A stretch of DNA of 64,000 nt from Ruegeria sp. ANG-S4 (GCF_000814005.1 NZ_JWLK01000001.1:620001-684000); one strand, 5' to 3'; counted from the stretch's first letter, positions 1-9,008 are shown. A program made the numbers and translations. The notes: generated by a model from the letters alone, not told the origin.

Positions 1-39
1 GCAGAGTTTTTTTGAACCGAATTTGGAAAGGATATTGAA

Positions 40-246
40 GTGCCCATCAAGTCTATCCTCAATCGGATTTCAGGCAAACGTTCTACATATACCGCTACGA
101 CCGGCGACCCCGGAACACTCGGGTTTGATGCTGACCCACAGCAGGTCAAACTCACCGAAGCGGACCTTCGAGCGCTTTTTCACAACGTGCTATCGGAAAA
201 GCAAAATGATCTGCCAGTCCGGCGCGTCTCGGAAAAACAGACCTGA
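40..246 (+). CDS. small hypothetical protein (68 aa)
   Basis: GTG start preceded by AAAGGA about 8 bases upstream. The product is a small soluble polar protein with no signal peptide, membrane segment or motif I recognise. It converges on the rpmI-rplT operon and shares with it the strong palindromic hairpin at 291-326, which supports a genuine transcript. An overlapping longer frame from 23 is rich in Arg, Pro and Ser and runs through the hairpin, so I treat it as a shadow. Function unknown; moderately confident that it is a gene. Confidence 0.5.
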   Translation: MPIKSILNRISGKRSTYTATTGDPGTLGFDADPQQVKLTEADLRALFHNVLSEKQNDLPVRRVSEKQT

Positions 247-290
247 GACGAATAGGGCGGGTCCGTCACGTCGCCGAATGTCGGAAACAA

Positions 291-326
291 AAGAAGGGGC
301 TGCTTCACATGAAGCAGCCCCTTCTT
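291..326 (-). terminator. bidirectional intrinsic terminator after rplT
   Basis: A perfect 16-bp inverted repeat (291-306 with 311-326) surrounds a 4-base loop. On the minus strand it is followed by TTTTGTTTCC, giving the U-rich tail expected after rplT. It lies between two convergent genes and can serve both. Confidence 0.9.
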
Positions 327-347
327 TCACTGTCTCTCGAAAGAGGA

Positions 348-713
348 TCAGGCGGCCAGAGCAGCCTGAGCTTTGGCGACGATCGCGCCGAACGCTTCCG
401 GTTCGTGCACGGCCAGGTCGGCCAGAACTTTGCGGTCCACTTCGATCCCGGCCAGGTTCAGGCCGTTGATGAAGCGGGAATAGGTCAGTGCCTCGTCATG
501 CGAACGGACAGCCGCGTTGATACGCTGGATCCACAGCGCGCGGAAGTTGCGCTTGCGGTTCTTACGGTCGCGGGTTGCATACTGGTTCGCCTTGTCGACG
601 GCCTGGGTGGCAACTTTGAAGTTGCTCTTGCGGCGACCATAGTAGCCTTTTGCGGCTTTGATGATCTTCTTGTGACGGGCGTGAGTTACGGTTCCACCTT
701 TAACGCGGGACAT
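348..713 (-). CDS. rplT: 50S ribosomal protein L20
   Basis: 121 residues, the usual length for bL20. The N-terminus MSRVKGGTV, the basic helix with [17 protein letters not shown], and the block [17 protein letters not shown] are family signatures. L20 binds 23S rRNA early in large-subunit assembly and in many bacteria also represses its own operon. It lies 14 bases downstream of rpmI on the same strand, the conserved rpmI-rplT order. A strong terminator follows directly, so pheS is not co-transcribed here. Very confident. Confidence 0.98.
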   Translation of the reverse strand: MSRVKGGTVTHARHKKIIKAAKGYYGRRKSNFKVATQAVDKANQYATRDRKNRKRNFRALWIQRINAAVRSHDEALTYSRFINGLNLAGIEVDRKVLADLAVHEPEAFGAIVAKAQAALAA

Positions 714-727
714 ATCGGTATCTCCTC

Positions 728-928
728 TTAGCGGTCGTAGGGCATGTAGCCCTTGACGATCTTTGCGTCGGGGGCGGACAGGGTGGTGGTGCCACGGGCG
801 TCGCGGATGAATTTCTTGGTCCGCTTGATCATGCCGTGACGCTTGCCGGCCTGAGCCGACATGACCTTTCCGGTCGCGGTCACCTTAAAGCGCTTCTTGG
901 CGCTTGATTTGGTCTTCATCTTAGGCAT
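728..928 (-). CDS. rpmI: 50S ribosomal protein L35
   Basis: 66 residues starting [15 protein letters not shown], the classical bL35 N-terminus. An in-frame ATG ten codons upstream (958) would add a non-conserved tail, so I chose 928, which has GGAGA just upstream. The protein is highly basic and sits in the large subunit. It is the first gene of the rpmI-rplT pair. infC, often upstream of rpmI in other bacteria, is absent here; the upstream neighbour is an unrelated transporter separated by a GC-rich hairpin. Confidence 0.97.
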   Translation of the reverse strand: MPKMKTKSSAKKRFKVTATGKVMSAQAGKRHGMIKRTKKFIRDARGTTTLSAPDAKIVKGYMPYDR

Positions 929-1076
929 TTCCGTCTCCTTTTCCGGGTTCGGTTTCAAACGCGACTCGGCATGCCATCTCGGCCGGTCACGCGATCAGAA
1001 GCGCCGTTTACGCAAGTTCCTTCATAGTGACAAGGGGGTTTGGGCCAGATTCTGCGAATTTCGCGCGCTGACAGGG

Positions 1077-1103
1077 CACCGGGGCGACGGGGCCGCCCCG
1101 GTG
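1077..1103 (-). terminator. GC-rich hairpin after the AGCS symporter gene
   Basis: Perfect 10-bp inverted repeat CACCGGGGCG / CGCCCCGGTG with a 7-base loop, starting 8 bases past the symporter stop codon. No T-run follows, so it may be a weak terminator or a 3'-end stabilising hairpin. It separates the symporter from rpmI. Confidence 0.6.
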
Positions 1104-1110
1104 ATTTGGA

Positions 1111-2661
1111 TCAGTGTTCGAATTTGCGGATTTCGCCGCTCTTCAGTCTGGCGGCATAGCTTGCCAGTTCTTCACGCACCACTTTCATCAGGAAGTAGAG
1201 CGCAAAGACGTTCACAACCGCCATCGCAAAGATCGCCGCATCCGAGAAGTCGATAACGGGGCCAAGATTGGCCGCCGCACCGATCACAACGAAGATGCAG
1301 AAGATGACCTTGAACACCAGCTCCTTGGTCTGACCTTCGCCGAATAGATAAGTCCATGCCTTGAGGCCATAGTAGGACCAGCTGATCATGGTCGAAAAGG
1401 CAAACAGAACGACCGCGATCGCCAGAACATAGGGGAACCACCCAAAAGCGCTGGCAAAGGCTGCGGATGTCAGGCTGACGCCCGAGTTACCGTCGACCGT
1501 GGCAATCGCGTTGCCTGCTTCGTTCAGCATGTAGTTGCCGGTATCCGGGTCAATGATCAGCTGCTGTGTGATGATGATCACCAGCGCGGTCATGGTACAG
1601 ATCACAACCGTGTCGATGAATGGTTCCAGCAACGACACGAAGCCCTCGGTGATCGGCTCCTTGGTCCGCACAGCGGAGTGTGCGATCGCTGCGGAACCAA
1701 CGCCCGCCTCGTTCGAGAAGGCCGCACGGCGGAAGCCCTGGATCAGCGCTCCGACCATGCCGCCAGCAACGCCAAGACCTGTGAAGGCTCCGGCAAAGAT
1801 TTGACCAAAGGCCCAGCCGATCTGGTCCGCGTGCATGATGATGATGATCAGCGCGGCCAGCACATACATCACGCCCATGAAGGGAACGACTTTTTCGGTT
1901 ACCCGCGCGATGGACTTCAGACCACCGACAATCACGGCAAACACGATGCCCGCAAAGACCAGCCCGGTGATCCAACCGGGATAGTCCCCGGTGATGCCCG
2001 CGATCTGCTGGTGCGCCTGATTGGCCTGGAACATATTGCCCCCGCCCAGTGCGCCGAGGATACAGAAGATCGAGAACAGAACGGCGAGTATCTTGCCGCC
2101 CGGCAGGCCCAACTCGTTGAACCCTTTGGACATGTAATACATCGGGCCACCCGAGACGGTGCCATCATCATATTCGTTGCGGTATTTCACGCCCAGCGTA
2201 CATTCGGTGAATTTTGACGCCATGCCCAACAGGCCCGCGACGATCATCCAGAAGGTTGCACCGGGGCCACCGATGCCGACAGCAACCGCCACACCTGCGA
2301 TGTTACCCAGGCCAACGGTGCCCGAAAGCGCAGTCGCGAGCGCCTGAAAGTGGCTGACCTCACCCGCGTCGTTGGGGTCAGAGTAATCACCCTTTACAAG
2401 ACTGATCGCGTGGCTGAAGAACCGCAATTGGACAAAGGCGAAATAGAGCGTGAACACGGTCGCCGCGATTACCAGCCAACCCACGATCCAGGGAAAACCG
2501 GTTCCCGGAAACGGGGCGAAGATAAAGCTGACAAACGGTCCGGTGAAATCGGCGAAGGCCTGGTTGATCCGTTCGTCCAATCCCGGCGCATCCTGCGCCA
2601 TCGCGGGTGCTGCGACCATTGCGGCGATGAGCGCCAGCCACATGTGTTTCAAGGTTTTCAT
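1111..2661 (-). CDS. sodium:alanine (AGCS family) amino acid symporter
   Basis: 516 residues. An N-terminal signal-like segment ending AMAQDAP is followed by about ten hydrophobic helices. Family signatures include SHFQALATALSGTVGLGNIAGVA in the first third and FRRAAFSNEAGVGSAAIAHSA mid-protein. AGCS carriers import alanine, glycine or related amino acids with Na+ across the inner membrane. I chose MKTLKHMW over the upstream ATG at 2679, which would overlap the preceding stop. It lies 14 bases downstream of the universal stress gene and is probably co-transcribed with it. The exact substrate cannot be read from sequence. Confidence 0.93.
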   Translation of the reverse strand: MKTLKHMWLALIAAMVAAPAMAQDAPGLDERINQAFADFTGPFVSFIFAPFPGTGFPWIVGWLVIAATVFTLYFAFVQLRFFSHAISLVKGDYSDPNDAGEVSHFQALATALSGTVGLGNIAGVAVAVGIGGPGATFWMIVAGLLGMASKFTECTLGVKYRNEYDDGTVSGGPMYYMSKGFNELGLPGGKILAVLFSIFCILGALGGGNMFQANQAHQQIAGITGDYPGWITGLVFAGIVFAVIVGGLKSIARVTEKVVPFMGVMYVLAALIIIIMHADQIGWAFGQIFAGAFTGLGVAGGMVGALIQGFRRAAFSNEAGVGSAAIAHSAVRTKEPITEGFVSLLEPFIDTVVICTMTALVIIITQQLIIDPDTGNYMLNEAGNAIATVDGNSGVSLTSAAFASAFGWFPYVLAIAVVLFAFSTMISWSYYGLKAWTYLFGEGQTKELVFKVIFCIFVVIGAAANLGPVIDFSDAAIFAMAVVNVFALYFLMKVVREELASYAARLKSGEIRKFEH

Positions 2662-2675
2662 TCTCGTCTCTCCCC

Positions 2676-3113
2676 TCAATTCACAACTGTGACAGGCACG
2701 TCGGCATGCATGACCAAGTTCTGGGTCGAGCTGCCAAACAGGCGTTTCTTGAAGCCATCCGCCGATGATCGCCCGACGACGATCTGGGTGCCTCCGTTTT
2801 CGATCGTGATCGCGTTCAGCGTCTCGGCGACGTCACCATGGCGGACAATGCCATGCGCCGTGAAACCAGCCGCAGTCAGCGCTTCGACCGTCGGAGTGAT
2901 GATCCGCGCCGTCGCGAGTTCGATTTCTTCCTCGCGCCGCTTATGCCTTTGGGCATTTTCTTCGGGTGTCTGGAATGTGAAAGGGGACCATTCGATTACA
3001 TAAACCACCAGCAACTCGCACGCGTCGATCCGCCCGGCCAAGTCCTTGGCAAAGGCAATCGCGTGCTCTCCGGTTTCTGTCCCGTCCAGTCCGATGACAA
3101 TTTTTGTTGTCAT
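2676..3113 (-). CDS. universal stress protein (UspA family)
   Basis: 145 residues, a single Usp domain. It begins with the beta strand KIVIGLDGTETG and ends with the ATP-binding-type motif VVGRSSADGFKKRLFGSSTQ followed by DVPVTVV. Such cytosolic proteins bind nucleotide and modulate stress survival or, when next to transporters, transporter activity. Translation stops 14 bases before the AGCS symporter start, so a regulatory link to that carrier is plausible but inferred. Confidence 0.92.
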   Translation of the reverse strand: MTTKIVIGLDGTETGEHAIAFAKDLAGRIDACELLVVYVIEWSPFTFQTPEENAQRHKRREEEIELATARIITPTVEALTAAGFTAHGIVRHGDVAETLNAITIENGGTQIVVGRSSADGFKKRLFGSSTQNLVMHADVPVTVVN

Positions 3114-3245
3114 GTCGTTCCTCCGTTATTTTTTGATTGTACCGGGGCCCTCGCCCCCGGCAGGGCAGCCGGAACCTGGAACTTGTTTGAGTAGACTGCC
3201 CCTGTGGACAAGTATCCGAGAAAAACACGAAAAAACAGAGGGGTT

Positions 3246-3266
3246 TTTACGGCGCTCAACCGTAAA
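3246..3266. promoter_or_regulatory. inverted repeat upstream of the usp-symporter operon
   Basis: Perfect 7-bp repeat TTTACGG-N7-CCGTAAA about 135 bases upstream of the usp start, inside an A/T-rich 247-base gap between usp and pykA that holds no gene. It could be an operator or a hairpin in the leader. A second C/G-rich inverted repeat (CCGGGG / CCCCGG, 3142-3160) lies closer to the gene. No regulator can be assigned. Confidence 0.35.
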
Positions 3267-3360
3267 GGTCTTTTGTCATTGAAAATAAAGGATAATATAC
3301 GCCTAAAAAATAGGCAATTCAAAAAGTATCAGTTTGGAACTTGTCGGCGTACGGGCGTTA

Positions 3361-4806
3361 TTAGCCCGGGTCGGTGTTGTAGATCAGACGCTCGTCGCAT
3401 GGTGCAATACGAAGGATGTTCGTGGTGCCCGGCACGTTGAAAGGCACACCGGCGGTCACGACAATCTGATCGTCGTCATTCGCGAAACCAGCAGCCCGCG
3501 CCGCGCGGGCAGCGTTCACGACGGCGCCTTTGAACCTTTCCAGTTCCGGAGTCATCACACAGTGGCAGCCCCAGCTGAGACATAAACGGCGCGCGGTTCC
3601 CGTCGCTGGGGTCATTGCAATAATCGGGACACCCGGACGCTCGCGTGCGGTCAACAACGCCGTGGTGCCGCTTTGCGTGAAACAGCAAACCGCCTTGATG
3701 TCCGTCTTTTCTGCGATTTCGCGGGCGGCGGCTACGATACCGTCGGCCACTGTCGTGCCTTTGGCCGTCCGCGAAGCAGCTATGATCTGCATGTAGGTCG
3801 GGTCAGCCTCGACCTCAATGGCCACCTTGTTCATCGTCTGAACGGCTTCGACCGGATATGATCCCGCGGCCGACTCCGCGCTGAGCATGATCGCGTCGGT
3901 ACCTTCGTAAATCGCAGTTGCGACATCTGAAACTTCGGCGCGTGTGGGCATCGGGCTTTCGATCATGCTTTCCAGCATTTGCGTTGCGACGATGACTGGT
4001 TTGGCTGCTGTCCGGCATTTTCGAACCAGTCGCTTCTGAATGGGCGGAACGGCCGAGACCGGCAGTTCGACGCCCAGATCGCCACGGGCGACCATGATCC
4101 CGTCCGATGCATCCAGAATGTCGTCAAAGGCTTCGATTGCAGCCGGCTTTTCGATTTTGGACAGGATCGCCGCCCGTCCATCGGCCAGTGCGCGGGCCTC
4201 AAAGACGTCCTTGGCGCGTTGCACAAAGCTGAGCGCCAGCCAGTCAACGCCCAGTTGGCAAACAAATTCCAGATCGTCCCGGTCTTTTGCAGACAGCGCC
4301 GCCAGGGGCAGGACGACATCGGGCACGTTCACACCTTTGCGGTTTGAGATCGTGCCGCCAACCTCGACCGTGCAGTTGGCAAAGTCCTGACCGCATTCCT
4401 TGACGATCAGACGGATCTTGCCGTCGTTGACCAGCAACCGGGCGCCGGGTTCCAGCGCCGCGAAGATTTCAGGGTGGGGCAGGCAGACGCGACTGATATC
4501 TCCTGCCGCCGGATCGAGATCGAGCCGGAATGCCGCGCCTTCATCAAGTTCCTCAGCGTCATTGGCAAACACGCCGACGCGAAGCTTGGGTCCTTGCAGG
4601 TCCGCCAGAATGGCGATCGGGCTGTCCAGATCCTTTTCGATCTGGCGAATGACGCGGTGGCGTTCGCGAATCTCGTCGTGGCTGCCGTGGCTCATGTTCA
4701 GGCGGAACACATCCGCCCCGGCCTCGTGAAGGGCGCGAATGGTGTCGTAGTCGTTGGACGCAGGTCCAAGCGTCGCCACGATTTTTACATTTCTCAGGCG
4801 TCGCAT
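3361..4806 (-). CDS. pykA: pyruvate kinase
   Basis: 481 residues. The start MRRLRNVKIVATLGPAS is the canonical pyruvate kinase N-terminus; the longer frame to 4881 adds 25 non-conserved residues. Visible signatures are RLNMSHGSH, ADLQGPKLRVG, the active-site block ILSKIEKPAAIEAFDDIL, VARGDLGVELP and ATQMLESMIESPMPTRAEVSDVA. It converts phosphoenolpyruvate and ADP to pyruvate and ATP. It is transcribed alone, divergently from the amidohydrolase gene. Confidence 0.97.
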   Translation of the reverse strand: MRRLRNVKIVATLGPASNDYDTIRALHEAGADVFRLNMSHGSHDEIRERHRVIRQIEKDLDSPIAILADLQGPKLRVGVFANDAEELDEGAAFRLDLDPAAGDISRVCLPHPEIFAALEPGARLLVNDGKIRLIVKECGQDFANCTVEVGGTISNRKGVNVPDVVLPLAALSAKDRDDLEFVCQLGVDWLALSFVQRAKDVFEARALADGRAAILSKIEKPAAIEAFDDILDASDGIMVARGDLGVELPVSAVPPIQKRLVRKCRTAAKPVIVATQMLESMIESPMPTRAEVSDVATAIYEGTDAIMLSAESAAGSYPVEAVQTMNKVAIEVEADPTYMQIIAASRTAKGTTVADGIVAAAREIAEKTDIKAVCCFTQSGTTALLTARERPGVPIIAMTPATGTARRLCLSWGCHCVMTPELERFKGAVVNAARAARAAGFANDDDQIVVTAGVPFNVPGTTNILRIAPCDERLIYNTDPG

Positions 4807-4922
4807 CCGTTTTGCTCTCCTAACGTCTCGAATGTTACCGCAAACATTGCTCGGGTGCTTATTGCGCAATTCCATTTCCAAAGCAACTGCCCTACACCTG
4901 CGACAAACTAGATGACAGGCTC

Positions 4923-5660
4923 ATGACATACACCCCGTATTTTGTGCACGGCGCCGACCGACCGTCCCGCTGGCTGATCACTTGCGATCATGCAACCAAC
5001 ACCGTGCCGCCCGAAATTGCCGGCGGCGACCTTGGCCTCCCGCGCGAGGATATGGAACGCCACATCGCCTATGACGTCGGCGCATACGAGGTTTCAAAGC
5101 ACCTCGGCGAGGTACTGAATGCACCGGTGATTGCAGCAAATTTTTCGCGCCTCGTGATTGATCCCAATCGGGGCGAGGACGACCCCACCTTGCTGATGAA
5201 GCTATACGATGGCTCGATAATTCCCGGAAACCGCCACGCAGACACGGCAGAGCGCGAACGGCGTTTGAACATGTGCTATCGCCCTTATCACGACGCTTTG
5301 GCGCAGTTGGCAGCCTTGCCGCATGCCGTGATTGTCTCCATGCATTCCTTTACGCGGCAATTGCGTGGGCGTGCCCCGCGGCCCTGGCATGTCGGTGTGT
5401 TGCACACACCGGATGAACGATTTGCACGTCCTTTGATCAATCGATTGCGCGCTGACGATGATTTATGTGTCGGCGTCAACGAACCCTACACCGGCGTTCT
5501 GCCGGGCGATGCGATAGACAGGCATTGCACGGCTTTTGGCCGCCCCAACGCCCTGATCGAACTGCGCAACGACCTGATTGCAGATCACAACGGTCAACGG
5601 GAATGGGCCGAACGGCTGGCGGTCATATTGCAAGATGCTTTGAACGACAGCGAACTCTAG
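4923..5660 (+). CDS. N-formylglutamate amidohydrolase family protein
   Basis: 245 residues of the N-formylglutamate deformylase (HutG-type) fold. Recognisable blocks are ITCDHATNTVPPE near the N-terminus, HIAYDVGA, NFSRLVIDPNRGEDDPTL, VSMHSFT and the C-terminal LIELRNDLI. The conserved Asp/His/Glu positions are consistent with a metal-dependent amidohydrolase. No hut genes are nearby, so a role in histidine catabolism is uncertain; many Rhodobacterales carry such stand-alone homologues. It is followed by the DUF1244 gene on the same strand. Confidence 0.85.
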   Translation: MTYTPYFVHGADRPSRWLITCDHATNTVPPEIAGGDLGLPREDMERHIAYDVGAYEVSKHLGEVLNAPVIAANFSRLVIDPNRGEDDPTLLMKLYDGSIIPGNRHADTAERERRLNMCYRPYHDALAQLAALPHAVIVSMHSFTRQLRGRAPRPWHVGVLHTPDERFARPLINRLRADDDLCVGVNEPYTGVLPGDAIDRHCTAFGRPNALIELRNDLIADHNGQREWAERLAVILQDALNDSEL

Positions 5661-5728
5661 CCACGTTGAAACTCAATCCAAGGGACGCTAGTTCATTGAG
5701 ATCGCCGCCATACCTTCGGAGCCGCATC

Positions 5729-6043
5729 ATGGACCATCAAACGGAAATTGAACTTCAGGCCGCCGCCTTCCGTCGTCTGCAAAAGCATCTGATGGAAGAC
5801 CGAACGGATGTTCAAAACATCGACATGATGAATCTGGCCGGATTCTGCAGAAACTGCCTGTCACGCTGGTATCAGGAGGCGGCCAATGAGAAGGGCATCG
5901 AGATGGATAAAGACGAGGCCCGACAAGTGTTCTACGGCATGACGATGGATGAATGGAAATCCAAATACCAGACCGAGGCCAGTGCCGAGCAGGAGGCAGC
6001 GTTCAAGGTTTCGTTCGAGGAAAACGTCGGCAAAAAGGACTGA
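5729..6043 (+). CDS. DUF1244 domain protein
   Basis: 104 residues, start MDHQTEIELQAAAFRRL. The central block NLAGFCRNCLSRWY with two cysteines, and the following YGMTMDEWK, identify the DUF1244 family, a small conserved proteobacterial protein of unknown function. The gene lies 68 bases after the amidohydrolase gene and is followed immediately by an intrinsic terminator. The longer frame beginning at 5465 overlaps the amidohydrolase gene and is not used. Confidence 0.88.
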   Translation: MDHQTEIELQAAAFRRLQKHLMEDRTDVQNIDMMNLAGFCRNCLSRWYQEAANEKGIEMDKDEARQVFYGMTMDEWKSKYQTEASAEQEAAFKVSFEENVGKKD

Positions 6044-6051
6044 CGCAAAGT

Positions 6052-6074
6052 AAGCCCGCCGGACTGGCGGGCTT
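6052..6074 (+). terminator. intrinsic terminator between convergent genes
   Basis: Perfect 9-bp inverted repeat AAGCCCGCC / GGCGGGCTT with a 5-base loop, followed by TGATCTT. It sits between the DUF1244 stop and the stop of the minus-strand aminotransferase and can act on both. Confidence 0.8.
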
Positions 6075-6079
6075 TGATC

Positions 6080-6940
6080 TTAGATTGCCGCTTTGCGGCT
6101 TTCGTCCAGATAAATCTCACGCAGCCGTTTGGCGATCCTGCCCGGTGTTCCGTCGCCCAGAGCCACGCCATCAATCTCGACGACCGGCATCACGAAAGCG
6201 CTGGCCGATGTGGTGAATGCCTCGTCGGCTTCTTTGGCTTCGTCGATGGTGAACAGACGTTCCTCGACCTCCATCTGCGCTTCGGCGGCCATACGCAAAA
6301 CAGCCTTGCGGGTTATGCCATGCAGGATGTCGTTGGACAGCGGACGCGTTACGATTTTGCCGTTCTTGACGAAATAGGCGTTGTTGCTGGTTCCTTCGGT
6401 CACATAACCGTCTTCGACCATCCACGCGTCGTCACACCCAGCGGCCTTGGCCATCATCTTGCCCAGTGAAGGATACAGCAGTTGCGTCGTTTTGATGTCC
6501 CGACGGCCCCAGCGGATGTCGTCGATTGAGATGATCTTCGCCCCTTTTTTCGAGGCCGGGCTGTCGGCCAAACCCGGTTTGTTCTGTGTGAACAGGACCA
6601 GCGTCGGTTTTGTATCGGCCGCTGGGAAGACGAAATCGCGATCACCGTCACTGCCGCGGGTCACCTGCAGATAGATCAAACCTTCGTCGATCTCATTTAG
6701 TTCGACCAGTTTGCGATGAATTTCCAGCAACTCATCCTTTGTGCAGGGCTCCGCCATCTGCAACTCGTCCAGCGAGCGTTTCAGGCGCACCGCGTGTCCG
6801 TCGAAGTCGATCAACTTGCCATCCAGAACGCTTGTTACCTCATAAACCGCGTCGGCCATGAGAAAACCACGGTCAAAGATCGAAACCTTGGCCTCAGATT
6901 CCGGCAGGTAGTCGCCATTCACAAAAACGGTGCGGGTCAT
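6080..6940 (-). CDS. dat: D-amino acid aminotransferase (class IV)
   Basis: 286 residues of the fold-type IV PLP aminotransferase family. The PLP lysine lies in DIKTTQLL, followed by the signature EGYVTEGTSNNAYFV-like stretch (visible as VTEGTSNNAYF) and LHGITR. This resembles bacterial D-alanine transaminase, which moves the amino group between D-amino acids and 2-oxoglutarate or pyruvate. I chose the start MTRTVFVNGDYLP; the ATG at 6997 would overlap dgcA. It is the last gene of the dgcN-dgcA-dat operon (10-base gap), so the operon probably handles D-Glu and D-Ala-type substrates. D versus branched-chain specificity is inferred from similarity and context. Confidence 0.85.
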   Translation of the reverse strand: MTRTVFVNGDYLPESEAKVSIFDRGFLMADAVYEVTSVLDGKLIDFDGHAVRLKRSLDELQMAEPCTKDELLEIHRKLVELNEIDEGLIYLQVTRGSDGDRDFVFPAADTKPTLVLFTQNKPGLADSPASKKGAKIISIDDIRWGRRDIKTTQLLYPSLGKMMAKAAGCDDAWMVEDGYVTEGTSNNAYFVKNGKIVTRPLSNDILHGITRKAVLRMAAEAQMEVEERLFTIDEAKEADEAFTTSASAFVMPVVEIDGVALGDGTPGRIAKRLREIYLDESRKAAI

Positions 6941-6950
6941 ATAAGTCTCC

Positions 6951-7916
6951 TCAGCCCCAGAGTGCGGCCGACGGCGGGTGCACTCCGGCTTCATCAAATT
7001 TCAGCGGGTTGTCGCGGTCTTCGGCCAACAAAAGCGGCCCGTCAAGGTCTGTTACCAACGCGCCTTGCGCGACAAGTGTCGCAGGCGCCATCGCCAGAGA
7101 GCTGCCGACCATGCAACCGACCATAATGTCATAGCCTTCGGCCAGCGCGGCATCGCGCAATTTCAACGCTTCGGTCAAACCGCCAGTCTTGTCGATTTTG
7201 ATATTGATGACGTCATATTTGCCTTTCAGGTCCGGAAGGCTTTGTCGATCGTGACAGGATTCATCGGCGCAGACCGGAACAGGGCGTTCCAGTCCGATCA
7301 GGGCGTCGTCATCGCCAGCGGGCAACGGTTGTTCAACCAAAGCAACACCGAGGCGCACAAGGTGCGGTGCGAGGTCGGCATAGACCTCGGCAGACCACCC
7401 TTCGTTTGCGTCGACAATGATCTTCGCCTCCGGAGCTCCGGCGCAGACCGCTTCGAGCCGAGGCATGTCATCGGGCGTTCCAAGTTTGATTTTCAGAAGC
7501 GGGCGATGTGCATTTGCCGCTGCCTGAGCCTGCATCGCATCGGGTGTATCCAGCGATAAGGTATAAGCCGTGATCTCGGGACCGGGGGCGGAAAGCCCGG
7601 CAAGTTCCCAGGCTCGTTTGCCTGCGCGTTTTGCCTCAAGGTCCCACAGCGCACAATCCAACGCGTTACGGGCGGCGCCCGCCGGCAAAAGCTCCATCAA
7701 CGATTGGCGTGTGATTTCTGCTGGTAGCGCGGCAATCTCCGCTTCGACGGACTCCAATGTCTCATTGTACCGCGCATATGGGACACATTCGCCCCAGCCT
7801 TGATGGGTGCCATCCGATACCTTGACGGTCAACACCTTCGCTTCGGTCCGAGACCCACGCGATATGGTAAACACTTGTGCCAGCTTGAACACATCTCGAG
7901 AGACTTCAATCTGCAC
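6951..7916 (-). CDS. dgcA: N-acetyl-D-Glu racemase DgcA (enolase superfamily)
   Basis: 321 residues, muconate-lactonizing/dipeptide-epimerase branch of the enolase superfamily. Visible catalytic elements are the KxK pair in LLKIKLG, metal ligands in IIVDANEGW, VEQPLP and CADESCH, and the second acid/base lysine in INIKIDKTGG. Earlier annotation would call it L-Ala-D/L-Glu epimerase. Its placement directly after dgcN matches the described marine D-glutamate pathway, in which DgcN acetylates D-Glu and DgcA racemises the N-acetyl product. The assignment over dipeptide epimerase rests on context. Confidence 0.83.
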   Translation of the reverse strand: MQIEVSRDVFKLAQVFTISRGSRTEAKVLTVKVSDGTHQGWGECVPYARYNETLESVEAEIAALPAEITRQSLMELLPAGAARNALDCALWDLEAKRAGKRAWELAGLSAPGPEITAYTLSLDTPDAMQAQAAANAHRPLLKIKLGTPDDMPRLEAVCAGAPEAKIIVDANEGWSAEVYADLAPHLVRLGVALVEQPLPAGDDDALIGLERPVPVCADESCHDRQSLPDLKGKYDVINIKIDKTGGLTEALKLRDAALAEGYDIMVGCMVGSSLAMAPATLVAQGALVTDLDGPLLLAEDRDNPLKFDEAGVHPPSAALWG

Positions 7917-8006
7917 GCAAACGCTCCTTCATCTTTTCCCACCGACGCGCGATGGCAGCGCGGCTGTCGACGAATACCTCAGACCGCCAGCACCGCTGCG
8001 TTCAGA

Positions 8007-9008
8007 TCACATCGCTGCAAGCGCGTCCACCAGTTTGCCCGAGCCAAAGCGGAACGGGTCCGTCGCTGGCAGACCCATATCGGTTTCGATTTTTGCCAGA
8101 TAGGCCCTGGCGTCGTCTTCGCTCATATTCTGCGTGTTGACCGACACCCCGACCACCTGACAGTCGGGATTGGCGACGCGCGCCATGTGCAGCGCCGTGT
8201 CACGCAATGTTTCCAATGTCGGCAGCTGATATCCCGGCAGACCGCGCATGTGCTCGCGGGTCGGTTCGTGAGACAGAATCAAGGCGTCCGGTTGACCACC
8301 ATGCACCAACGCCATGGTGACGCCCGAGTAGGATACATGAAACAACGATCCCTGACCTTCGATCAGATCCCAATGATCGTCGTCGTTGTCCGGTGTCAGC
8401 CATTCGACCGATCCAGCCATGAAATCTGCAACCACGGCATCAAGGGGCACGCCGTCGCCGGTGATCAGAATGCCGGTCTGGCCGGTGGCGCGGAACGTCG
8501 CTTTCATTCCGCGCTTGTGCATCTCTGCTTCCATCGCCATCGCAGTGTACATCTTGCCGACGGAGCAATCGGTGCCGACGGCCAGGCAACGTTTGCCTTT
8601 GCGCTTGATCCCGTTTGCGATCGGATAGTCCACGACCGGAACACGCACATCATGCAGCTTTCGTCCCGTGGCTTCGGCCACGGCGGCCAGATCGGGCTCG
8701 TCGCGCAGCAGGTTATGCAGGCCGGAAGCCAGATCAAAGCCCTCTTCCAGCGCGGTTACCAGAACCTTTTTCCATTCCTGACTGATAACGCCACCCCGGT
8801 TGGCAACACCGATTACCAGCGTTTTGGCCCCAGCGTCCCGCGCTTCTTCCAGCGACATGTCCTGAAGACCCAGATCCGCTTTGCAGCCGTCCATGCGGAA
8901 CTGCCCCACGGCGTTGTCCGGGCGCCAATCCTTGATCCCGATCGCCACTTTTGCGGCCAATTGGTCAGGCGCATCGCCCAGGAACAGCAGATACGGTGTT
9001 TCGATCAT
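8007..9008 (-). CDS. dgcN: N-acetyltransferase DgcN (DUF1611 family)
   Basis: 333 residues of the DUF1611 family. An N-terminal domain (about 1-130) is followed by a P-loop-like motif AVGTDCSVGKMYTA and the segment LIEGQGSLFHVSYSGV. DgcN is described as N-acetylating D-glutamate in marine bacteria. It is the first gene of a minus-strand operon with dgcA (90-base gap) and the D-amino acid aminotransferase, giving a coherent D-amino-acid (peptidoglycan-derived) catabolic unit. It is divergent from malyl-CoA lyase across a 295-base regulatory gap. Confidence 0.85.
   Translation of the reverse strand: MIETPYLLFLGDAPDQLAAKVAIGIKDWRPDNAVGQFRMDGCKADLGLQDMSLEEARDAGAKTLVIGVANRGGVISQEWKKVLVTALEEGFDLASGLHNLLRDEPDLAAVAEATGRKLHDVRVPVVDYPIANGIKRKGKRCLAVGTDCSVGKMYTAMAMEAEMHKRGMKATFRATGQTGILITGDGVPLDAVVADFMAGSVEWLTPDNDDDHWDLIEGQGSLFHVSYSGVTMALVHGGQPDALILSHEPTREHMRGLPGYQLPTLETLRDTALHMARVANPDCQVVGVSVNTQNMSEDDARAYLAKIETDMGLPATDPFRFGSGKLVDALAAM

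Noticed and set aside
23..469. 148-residue frame overlapping the first small gene and rplT
   Set aside because: Runs through a strong terminator hairpin and into antisense rplT; low-complexity Arg/Pro/Ser content.
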